DNA of 13,545 nucleotides from JBJXFY01 sp046155815 (GTDB taxonomy: Bacteria; Verrucomicrobiota; Verrucomicrobiia; Limisphaerales; CAIMTB01): positions 1 through 13,545 of the forward strand of contig JBJXFY010000243.1 in the NCBI GenBank assembly GCA_046155815.1, written 5' to 3'. This document shows positions 1-5,892 of this stretch, piece after piece; within the stretch, counting starts at the first letter, position 1, and the number at the start of each line of letters is the position of its first letter. The notes beneath the pieces were generated by a model. The model did no database searches and was not told where the DNA came from. It saw only the letters and a program-made list of their open reading frames with translations. A program made the position numbers and the translations under genes.

Positions 1-392
1 GCTTTCAAGACGGCGGGATCCAAGACCCGGCCAATCTGGCGGAGTTCACCACCAAGCCGCGGTTCGTGGCGCCGGGTGGCTCCGCGATCTTCGACTTCAT
101 TCTGGGCCAGGGTTCCGTCCCCGCCGAGCTTGCCCTCTCCACGGGCGTGTTCGCGGGCGATGGACGGCAGGCCAGCCACTGGAAAGACAATGACCTGACC
201 GGGAGTTACATCGGCGTGATGGATCCCACGCTCGGCTTCCAGGAAGTGCGCTCAATCGCGGCCAGCGACTTGGTGGCCCTCGACCTCATCGGCTGGAACG
301 TCGTGCCCGAGCCGGGCGAATACGCCGCCGCCTTCGGCGTGGCCGCGCTCGGCTTCGCGGCGTGGCGCCGCCGCGGTGCCCGCCGCGCCTGA
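1..392 (+). CDS. PEP-CTERM metalloprotease-like protein, C-terminal part (5' truncated by window edge)
   Basis: The reading frame is open from base 3 and ends at TGA 390-392, so only the last ~129 residues are present. Visible landmarks are RQASHWKD, IGVMDPTLGFQ and DLVALDLIGWNV, in the order found near the C-terminus of the secreted metalloproteases I know as the NF038122 family. A PEP-CTERM sorting tag follows: VPEPGEYAAAFG, a short hydrophobic helix, then the basic tail WRRRGARRA. In PEP-CTERM systems this tag directs an exported protein to an EpsH/exosortase-type enzyme for processing at the envelope. The expected zinc-binding HExxH motif would lie upstream of the window, so catalysis cannot be checked here. 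The gene is followed directly by a hairpin terminator, so it is transcriptionally closed on the right. The PEP-CTERM tag is certain by eye; the protease assignment rests on remembered family resemblance. Confidence 0.75.
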   Translation, partial: FQDGGIQDPANLAEFTTKPRFVAPGGSAIFDFILGQGSVPAELALSTGVFAGDGRQASHWKDNDLTGSYIGVMDPTLGFQEVRSIAASDLVALDLIGWNVVPEPGEYAAAFGVAALGFAAWRRRGARRA

Positions 393-410
393 AGACCGGA
401 CCGCACTTTG

Positions 411-451
411 ACGGCCGCCCGCGAAAACCGCGAGCGGCCGTTTTCATTTTT
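411..451 (+). terminator. Intrinsic terminator after the metalloprotease-like gene
   Basis: The arms acggccgc (411-418) and gcggccgt (434-441) pair perfectly. An inner cgcg/cgcg stem (420-423 with 429-432) closes a five-base loop. A T-rich run, ttttcattttt, follows at 441-451. It begins 18 bases after the plus-strand stop codon. The T-run faces only the plus strand, so it should act on the left gene. The stop codon of the minus-strand gene (444-446) lies inside this T-run, so the same hairpin sits just downstream of that gene too, but without a U-tract in that direction. Confidence 0.8.
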
Positions 452-3032
452 GCCCGAGGCGCGACAGCAGGTCCGCGGCGAGCCGCTGCTCCGGCCGCAG
501 CGCCTTCAACCGCTCCAGGATCGCCCGCGCCCGCACCGGGTCTTCCCCGGCGAAGGCGCCGGCCGTCAGCGCCGCCTGCGCGTAGGCCGGCGTGAAGTCC
601 GCGCTGCGCGCCACGGCCCCGAGGTGCAGTGCCAGCCCCCTCTCCCGCCGGCCGTCCGCCTCCTCCGCGAGGCCGCGCAGGAACAGGTTGCGCGCCTCCG
701 CGAAGTCCGCGACCCGCCCCGCCGCCTCGGGCGGCAGTCCGGCCGGCGACGGCGCACCCCCGGCGCCCGCCGCCACGTCGAGCAGCGCCACGAGCCGACG
801 GTGCGGCGGCGGCGTGCCGGGTCCGCCGACGCGCGGCGCCTCGAAGAGCAGGCGCGGCCGGTCGTCCGTGTTGCGCGGGCCGTCGCCGGCCAGCGCGCGC
901 AGCGCGGCGTTGCCCGCGACCTGGCTGCCGAAGAGCCGCACCGGGTCCGGCAGCGCCTGCGGGGCGAGCGCCTCGCGCAGCGGCGGGCCGCGCAGCCGCG
1001 CGGCCAGCGGCTCCCAGTCCACGGCCTCCGGCGGTCGCCCGCCGAACAGCCCGGCCACCGGCACGTCCGCGTTGAAGCGCAGCAGCCACAGCGTCGCATC
1101 GGGGAACACGTCGAGAAATGTCCGCGTGATGAGCCGCACGCCCTCGAGGTCGAGCTGGTGCAGCGGAAGCCACTGGCACACCAGGCCGCCGGGCGCGAGC
1201 CGGCCGCGCAGCGCCTCAAAATGCTCGCGCGTGTAGAGGAACGCCGCGCCGTCCACCGCCGGATGGAACAGGTCGGCCACGATCACGTCGTAGCGGTTCG
1301 TCGCCGCGCGCGCGAAGCGCCGTGCGTCCGCGGTGAAGACCCGCCAGTCCGGCCGCATGCCGACGGGCGCGTTTTCCGGCGCGAACTGCGGCAGCATGGC
1401 CACCACCTCCGGCAGCAGCTCCACGCCGTCCGCGCGCGCGCCGTGCGCCGCCGCGCCGCTCATGGTGAGGCCGGTGCCCAAGCCAAGGAACAGCGCCTCG
1501 CGCGGCGCGGGGTGCAGCAGCAGCGGCAGGTGCGCGTGGCGCTGCGCCGCGACGGCCGTGGCGGTGCCGCCCTGCTGCAGCCGCCGGTTCACGCGCAGCG
1601 TCCGTGCGCCGTCGGGCGAACGCAGCACGCTCACCGTGCCCAGCGCGCCTTCCCGCCGGGCGATCTCGCGTACGCCGTCAGGCAGCTTTTCCGCGCCGCC
1701 GGCCAGCAGGAGCAGGAGAGCCGTCAAGGTTGCGGCCAGCATCAGCCAGGCGCCGATTCCCGCCGGCCGACGCGGCAGCAGCGCCGCATAGCCGGCCACG
1801 ACGAACGCCAGCGCGCCGTTCAACCCGAGCTTCGGGAGCAACAGAAACGCCAGCAGCGGCGCGGCCAGCGCGGCCCCGGCGAGGTTCACCGCCAGCAGCC
1901 TCCCGAAGCCGCCGCCCCGAGCGACCGCCGACTGCGCGAGCTGGGAGAAGACCGCGCCCATCGCCACTGCGGGCGGCAGCAGCACCGCCCAGGCCGTCGC
2001 TGTCGGCCCCAGTACCAGCCCGCCGGCACGCGGAAACAGCAGTGCCGCCGCCGGAAGCAGCACGAAGGTGATGCCTGCGAGCAGTTCCGGCAGTCCGGGC
2101 GGCTTCCCCCAACGCCATGCCCCGGCAACCAGCGCCCCGCCCAGCGCCGTGCCGGCCAGGTAGGCCCCGAGCGCGTGGGCGAAGCTGTGGATCGAGTTGT
2201 CGTTGAACTGTGCGAGGGCGCGCACGGCGGCCAGCTCGAAGAGCAAGCCAAGACAGCCGGTGATCCCGGCGGTCAGGTACAGCCGGCGCGACGTGAGGCC
2301 GGCAAGCGTGTCGGCAGGCGGGGTGCCGAACCCCGGTTCGGCGGGGGTTTCAGGCGCTGCCGACCCGCCGGGACGGAGGCCGGCGCTCCGCGCGAGCAGG
2401 CCGGCCAGCAGCAGGACGCCGCCCAGCGTCGCCTGCGTCGCGGCGAAGCCGAGGGCCGGCATCGCCCAGCCCACGGCCAGGGCGAGGCCCGCCAGCGCGC
2501 CGAGCGTGTTCAGCGCATACACGCCGCCCACCGAGACGGCCTTGGCGGCGGCGGCCCGGCCGACGCGCTCGAGCGCGGGCAACGTTGCGCCCAGCAGCGC
2601 CGCCGGCACGCCCGCTACCAGCAGCGTGGCCGCCAGCCCGGTCAGCCATTGGCGGAGCGCGCCGCCCCCCAGCCCGGCCCACGCCGCCGCCGCATCCCCG
2701 GCAGCCGGAACGTACGGCACGCTCGCCAGCACCCACAGTCCCGCCAGCGCCGGCAGCCCCGCCGCCCAACGACCGGGATACCGGCTGCCGGTGATCCGCC
2801 CGTGCAGCGCCCATGCGCCGGCCGCCATCGCCAGCAGCGTCGCCGTCGTCACGCTGAGCACCGCCGCGAACTCATGTCCCAGCCCCGCCGTCAGCCGCCG
2901 CGCCCAGACAAGCTGCAGCGCCAGCACCGGCAGGCCTGTCAGGAGGACCGCGGCCCGGAGCCGTGCCGAAGAAGATGGAGGATGGAGGATGGAGGATGGC
3001 ACGAACGGCAGACGCCATCTTCCATCCTCCAT
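444..3032 (-). CDS. Fused multi-pass membrane protein with spermidine-synthase-like domain
   Basis: The 862-residue protein begins with about 430 residues of alternating hydrophobic helices (first helix about 26-43, last about 427-446). A Rossmann-type domain follows at about 455-735. Its landmarks are FLGLGTGLTMSG (515-526), a following DGVELLPEV acidic-strand segment, VADLFHPAVDGAAFLYTREHF (585-605, shown here only to mark the place) and the closing NTDDRPRLLFEAPR. This arrangement is that of the fused MFS-type/spermidine synthase-like proteins common in Verrucomicrobiota, Myxococcota and Planctomycetota. The C-terminal ~90 residues look like TPR-type helices. Known polyamine synthases transfer an aminopropyl group; whether this membrane-fused version does so is not shown. 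No second gene of polyamine synthesis is nearby. The start is uncertain: a TAG at 3036-3038 blocks any upstream extension, and ATG 3032 (or GTG 3002) lies in a repeat hairpin, so residues 1-22 are repeat-encoded. Confidence 0.85.
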   Translation of the reverse strand: MEDGRWRLPFVPSSILHPPSSSARLRAAVLLTGLPVLALQLVWARRLTAGLGHEFAAVLSVTTATLLAMAAGAWALHGRITGSRYPGRWAAGLPALAGLWVLASVPYVPAAGDAAAAWAGLGGGALRQWLTGLAATLLVAGVPAALLGATLPALERVGRAAAAKAVSVGGVYALNTLGALAGLALAVGWAMPALGFAATQATLGGVLLLAGLLARSAGLRPGGSAAPETPAEPGFGTPPADTLAGLTSRRLYLTAGITGCLGLLFELAAVRALAQFNDNSIHSFAHALGAYLAGTALGGALVAGAWRWGKPPGLPELLAGITFVLLPAAALLFPRAGGLVLGPTATAWAVLLPPAVAMGAVFSQLAQSAVARGGGFGRLLAVNLAGAALAAPLLAFLLLPKLGLNGALAFVVAGYAALLPRRPAGIGAWLMLAATLTALLLLLAGGAEKLPDGVREIARREGALGTVSVLRSPDGARTLRVNRRLQQGGTATAVAAQRHAHLPLLLHPAPREALFLGLGTGLTMSGAAAHGARADGVELLPEVVAMLPQFAPENAPVGMRPDWRVFTADARRFARAATNRYDVIVADLFHPAVDGAAFLYTREHFEALRGRLAPGGLVCQWLPLHQLDLEGVRLITRTFLDVFPDATLWLLRFNADVPVAGLFGGRPPEAVDWEPLAARLRGPPLREALAPQALPDPVRLFGSQVAGNAALRALAGDGPRNTDDRPRLLFEAPRVGGPGTPPPHRRLVALLDVAAGAGGAPSPAGLPPEAAGRVADFAEARNLFLRGLAEEADGRRERGLALHLGAVARSADFTPAYAQAALTAGAFAGEDPVRARAILERLKALRPEQRLAADLLSRLGQK

Positions 3033-3043
3033 CCTCTATCTTC
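2971..3043. repeat. Heptamer-built inverted repeat forming a 30-bp stem hairpin
   Basis: The left arm, 2971-3000, holds three full GATGGAG heptamers (2974-2994) plus a partial one. The right arm, 3014-3043, is its reverse complement at 28 of 30 positions, and the loop is the 13 bases 3001-3013. Both mismatches place G on the left arm opposite T on the right. They would therefore be G-U wobble pairs in a plus-strand transcript but A-C mismatches in a minus-strand transcript. Degenerate copies of the heptamer (ctatctt, ctattct) continue to about 3049. Its structure resembles the short tandemly repeated heptamers described from cyanobacteria, and I recall similar GGATGGA runs in Verrucomicrobiota, but copy number in this genome cannot be judged. 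It lies between two divergent genes and covers the start of the leftward one. Confidence 0.9.
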
Positions 3044-3065
3044 TATTCTCTTCTGCGTCCGCCAA

Positions 3066-3079
3066 GCCATTCGCCATTC
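3066..3079. repeat. Second tandem heptamer, GCCATTC x2
   Basis: Two exact adjacent copies of gccattc (3066-3072 and 3073-3079) lie 22 bases beyond the larger heptamer hairpin, in the same divergent intergenic spacer. Sequence and length differ from GATGGAG, but the seven-base period is the same. With only two copies chance is possible; the neighbouring heptamer array makes a shared origin plausible. Confidence 0.6.
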
Positions 3080-3114
3080 ACAATCTCCCCCTCACCGCCC
3101 ACCCTCCACGCCAC

Positions 3115-4773
3115 GTGTCCGCCGTCCGCCGTCACCTGCGCTGGCCGCTGCGCCTGCTGGCGCTGGCCGGCACGGTGACGGCCTTCTGGCTGATCTTCCG
3201 CCGGCTGGACGCGCGCGCCTTGCTGGAGGTCTTCCAGCGGCTGCGGCCGGGGTGGTATCTGCTGGGGTTCGGACTGTTCGGCCTCGGCCTGCTGCCCTCG
3301 GCGCTGCGCTGGCACCTGATGCTGCGGATCAACGACGCCGCCGTGCATGCCGGCGTCTCGCTGCGGATGGTCTTCATCAGCCATTTCTTCAACACCGCCC
3401 TGGTCGGCCCCTCGAGCGGCGACGTGCCCAAGACCGCGCTGTACCGGCGCTGGTACGGGATGCCGGCCCACGCCGTGTTGGCGGCCTCGATGCTGGACCG
3501 GCTGGTCGCCGGATTCGCCGGGCTCCTTTTCGTCTCCGCCGCGCTGGCGCTGGCCGCGGCGACCGGCGGCTTCGCGTTCCTGCAGAGGCTTGACTGGCGC
3601 CCCGACCCACGCTGGGTGCTGGCCGCCGCCGCCGCCGCCGCCGCGCTGGTGGCGGCGCTGGCCTGGCACCAGCGCCGGCGCCGCGAAGCCTTCCTGAGCC
3701 GCACGCTGCGCTCGCTGGGCGGCGCGGCGCGGCGACTGGTCGGGGAATGGCGCGCCAGCGCCCGGGCGCTGCTGCTGTCGCTCGGCGTGGTGCTGATCCT
3801 CAACTTCGCCCAGCTCTGTTGCCTGCAGGCCGTCAGCCCGCAGGCGCTGCCGTGGACGCAGCTACTCTGGGCCTTCCACGTCATCACGATGATCGCCTCG
3901 CTGCCGGTGACCGTGGCCGGTGCCGGCCTGCGCGAGGGCGCATACCTCGTGCTGCTCCGCGCCTACGGCGTGGACGCGCCGACCGCCGTGGCCGCGGCGA
4001 TGCTGACGCTCACGCTCCACGCCGGCTGGGCGCTCATCGGCATCGCCCTGCTCGCGCACGAGCGGCGCGTCCGGAAACGCCTCGGGCACCGTCCGCCGGC
4101 CCGCACGGTGTCCGCGCTGGTTCCGGCGCTGAATGAGGAGGCTGCGCTGCCCGAGACGCTGGCGCGGTTGAAGGCCGTGCCGGAGATCGGCGAAATCATC
4201 GTCGCCGACGGCGGCAGCTCCGACCGGACGGTGGCCGTCGCCGAGGCGGCCGGCGCGCGGGTGGTGCGCAGCGGGCCGGGCCGGGGAACGCAGCTCAGGG
4301 CGGCGGCGGCCGTCGCCTCAGGCGACGTGCTGCTGCTGGTCCACGCGGACACCTGGCTGCCGCCGGAGGCCGGCCGGGCGCTGCTCCGCGCGCTGCACGA
4401 TTCCACCGTGGCGGCGGGCGGTTTCTGGAAGCGCTTCCGCGACGCGCCGGCCCTGACCACCGGCTCGCGCATCCGCTGCTGGCTGCGGCTGGCGTGGGGC
4501 CGACGCGTGCTGGGCGACCAGGCGATGTACGTCCGCCGCGTCGACCTTGAGGCCGCGGGCGGCGTTCCGGACGTTCCGCTGATGGAGGACGTGCTGCTGT
4601 GTGCGCGGCTGCGCACGCGCGGCAGGCTGGCGCTGGCCACGGCCACGGTGAGGACCTCCGCGCGGCGCTTCCGCGAGCGGGGTGCGTTGCGGACGTACGC
4701 GCTCATGTGGCGCGTCTGGCGCGGCCACCGGCGCGGCGAACCGCCGGCGGAGCTGGCGCGGAAGTACCGGTGA
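3115..4773 (+). CDS. Flippase-like (UPF0104) membrane domain fused to TIGR04283-type glycosyltransferase 2
   Basis: The 552-residue protein has two parts. Residues ~10-320 form a multi-helix membrane domain of the lysylphosphatidylglycerol synthase TM/UPF0104 type. It carries the typical SHFFNTALVGPSSGDVPKTA segment and LPVTVAGAGLREGAY near its end. Residues ~332-552 form a family 2 glycosyltransferase: VSALVPALNEEAALPETL, VADGGSSDRT (363-372), GRGTQL, the metal-binding HADT (410-413), GDQA (467-470) and MEDV (490-493). The GR..QL, HADT and LMED spacing matches TIGR04283, a group often associated with radical-SAM/selenodomain genes. In related proteins these halves are usually separate. It probably transfers a sugar at the inner membrane, perhaps to a polyprenyl carrier; donor and acceptor are unknown. 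GTG 3115 was chosen because it precedes the first basic/hydrophobic segment; no ATG with a ribosome site is in reach, and upstream frame sequence is repeat. A downstream small gene and phosphatase lie on the same strand. Confidence 0.85.
   Translation: MSAVRRHLRWPLRLLALAGTVTAFWLIFRRLDARALLEVFQRLRPGWYLLGFGLFGLGLLPSALRWHLMLRINDAAVHAGVSLRMVFISHFFNTALVGPSSGDVPKTALYRRWYGMPAHAVLAASMLDRLVAGFAGLLFVSAALALAAATGGFAFLQRLDWRPDPRWVLAAAAAAAALVAALAWHQRRRREAFLSRTLRSLGGAARRLVGEWRASARALLLSLGVVLILNFAQLCCLQAVSPQALPWTQLLWAFHVITMIASLPVTVAGAGLREGAYLVLLRAYGVDAPTAVAAAMLTLTLHAGWALIGIALLAHERRVRKRLGHRPPARTVSALVPALNEEAALPETLARLKAVPEIGEIIVADGGSSDRTVAVAEAAGARVVRSGPGRGTQLRAAAAVASGDVLLLVHADTWLPPEAGRALLRALHDSTVAAGGFWKRFRDAPALTTGSRIRCWLRLAWGRRVLGDQAMYVRRVDLEAAGGVPDVPLMEDVLLCARLRTRGRLALATATVRTSARRFRERGALRTYALMWRVWRGHRRGEPPAELARKYR
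3622..3642 (+). repeat. GCC trinucleotide run encoding polyalanine
   Basis: Seven GCC codons in a row, followed by GCG, give eight consecutive alanines inside a predicted membrane helix of the flippase-like domain. Length changes by slippage would be in-frame and would lengthen the helix without breaking the gene. Confidence 0.8.
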
Positions 4774-4835
4774 TCCGGGCTGGATCGGCCGTCCGGCATC
4801 CTTGACCCGGCCGGGTACCGGGCGCAGAAGAAGCC

Positions 4836-5066
4836 ATGCCGAATCTGGAGAACCCCCGTGCGCGGGTGCGCGGCGGCGGTTTCAAGCCGTTCAAGCTGCA
4901 CCTCAGCGGCGGAAGGGGGATGGGCGTGGCGCGTCCCGAAGGCATCGCCATCTCCCGCAACCTCGTGCCCGTCGCCACGGGCGACGGCAGCGGCCCCACG
5001 ATTGATCCGCTCCACCTCGGGGCGGTTTCGGAAGAGGCGACGCCGTCTGCCCCGCTGAAACCCTAG
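4836..5066 (+). CDS. Small conserved-type hypothetical protein (76 aa)
   Basis: ATG 4836 opens a 76-residue frame ending at TAG 5064-5066. The core FKPFKLHLSGGRGMGVARPE, followed by GIAIS, a short variable stretch and TIDPLHL, matches a pattern I recall in many short Planctomycetota/Verrucomicrobiota proteins: PFrPF-h-LxDGR, then hPEfi.v, then ...hxiDxLhV. Their function is unknown to me. Codon third positions are strongly G/C like neighbouring genes, which supports coding. Oddly, the usual N-terminal helix before PFxPF is replaced by a basic stretch (RARVRGGG), and an in-frame TGA at 4803-4805 leaves little room for a longer start. The DGR and HPE positions are altered to GGR and RPE, so this may be a diverged or decaying member. 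It lies 62 bases after the glycosyltransferase and 11 before the phosphatase, consistent with one transcript. Confidence 0.55.
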   Translation: MPNLENPRARVRGGGFKPFKLHLSGGRGMGVARPEGIAISRNLVPVATGDGSGPTIDPLHLGAVSEEATPSAPLKP

Positions 5067-5077
5067 ATTCGCCGTCC

Positions 5078-5668
5078 GTGCCTGAAGCGGCACCATCCGC
5101 CCCTCCCGCGGTCTTCCTCGACCGTGACGGCACCCTGAACGTCGAGCGCAACTACCTCAGCGACCCGGCGAAGCTGGAGCTCTTTCCCGGCGCAGGCCCG
5201 GCGCTGCGGCGACTGCAGGAAGCGGGCTTCCGCCTGTTCATCGTCACCAACCAGTCCGGCATTGGCCGCGGCTACTACACCGAGGCCGACATGCACCGCG
5301 TGAACGCGCGGCTCGCGGAGCTGCTGTCCCTGGACGGTGTTCGGATTGAACGGATTTACTTTGCTGCCGAAGCTCCGGAGCAGCCCAGCCGCGGACGGAA
5401 GCCCTCGCCGCAATTCCTTCTCGAGGCGCGGGATGAATTCGGTCTCGAACTCGCACGAAGCTACATGGTGGGCGACAAGGTCATAGACCTGGAGTGCGGC
5501 TGGAACGCCGGGGTGAGGGCCAGCGTGCTCGTGCGCACCGGCTATGGCCGAGAGGCGGAGGTCAAGGTGGTCCGGCCCGCCGGGCGGCTGCTGGTGGCGA
5601 ATGATCTGGGCGTGGCCGCGGCGTTGATCCTGTCCGATTCCGTCCGTGCGACGGACCCGTCCCGGTAA
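5078..5668 (+). CDS. HAD-IIIA phosphatase, GmhB/HisB-N type
   Basis: The 196-residue protein has all HAD superfamily motifs. The nucleophile loop is FLDRDGTLN (D15 and D17), then VTNQSGIGRGYYTE with T57/N58, then K108 in RGRKPSP, then GDKVIDLECG with D133 and D137. This sequence order is that of D-glycero-D-manno-heptose-1,7-bisphosphate 7-phosphatase (GmhB) and the histidinol-phosphatase half of HisB. No histidine gene is nearby, and glycosyltransferase context favours a sugar phosphate; heptose specificity is inference. E. coli GmhB has a zinc loop of Cys and His residues before the conserved RKP. Here that loop is AAEAPEQPSRG with no Cys or His, so zinc binding appears absent and the loop is shortened. 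The start is GTG 5078, leaving a ten-residue Ala/Pro-rich lead before the first strand. No ribosome site is seen. A CCCTAGATTCGC motif lies just upstream. Confidence 0.85.
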   Translation: MPEAAPSAPPAVFLDRDGTLNVERNYLSDPAKLELFPGAGPALRRLQEAGFRLFIVTNQSGIGRGYYTEADMHRVNARLAELLSLDGVRIERIYFAAEAPEQPSRGRKPSPQFLLEARDEFGLELARSYMVGDKVIDLECGWNAGVRASVLVRTGYGREAEVKVVRPAGRLLVANDLGVAAALILSDSVRATDPSR

Positions 5669-5721
5669 GTTCGCCCCGGTCCCTGCGCCTCGGATACGGA
5701 TACCCTCGGAAGGCCTCGCCG

Positions 5722-5752
5722 GCGGCAGGGCGGGCAGTCCCCCGCCCGCCGC
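5722..5752. terminator. Strong GC hairpin between convergent genes
   Basis: gggcggg (5728-5734) pairs with cccgccc (5741-5747) around a six-base loop. The stem continues as gcggc/gccgc (5722-5726 with 5748-5752) after one bulged A at 5727, giving 12 pairs. It sits in the 224-bp spacer 5669-5892 between the phosphatase and the convergent asparagine-synthetase-like gene. It has no T-run on either side, so it is only a possible bidirectional terminator or attenuating structure. I see no gene in the rest of that spacer. Confidence 0.45.
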
Positions 5753-5892
5753 GGGCACACGCAGGGCCTCCCCGGGCGCCAAGGAACCGCGCCGGACGGT
5801 GCGGATGCCCCCGACGCCCCGGTCACGCACGGGGTGCGCGCCCTGCCGGCCAAGGGGCGTGGTGGATTGGAAAGCCCGCCCTGGGGCCTGCC

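Noticed and set aside
2963..3178. Small plus-strand ORF translating the heptamer repeat (KKMEDGGWRM...)
   Set aside because: Its sequence is repeat translation followed by a shadow of the flippase gene in another frame; no family resemblance or ribosome site.
408..3593. A 1061-residue plus-strand open frame across the membrane/spermidine-synthase-like gene
   Set aside because: It is antisense to a gene with clear family motifs, and its product is an Arg/Gln-rich low-complexity sequence typical of the shadow frame of GC-rich coding DNA.
4802..4830. TTGACC at 4802-4807 with an overlapping perfect 12-bp palindrome (4805-4816), as promoter plus operator for the 76-aa gene
   Set aside because: The -35 is good but the base run 17 positions on (cagaag) is a poor -10. 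GC-only palindromes of this length are expected by chance several times in a window this size.
3115..5668. Arsenosugar or heptose biosynthesis cluster
   Set aside because: TIGR04283 and GmhB names suggest these pathways, but no radical-SAM, arsenic methyltransferase, heptose isomerase, kinase or transferase gene is present to support either.
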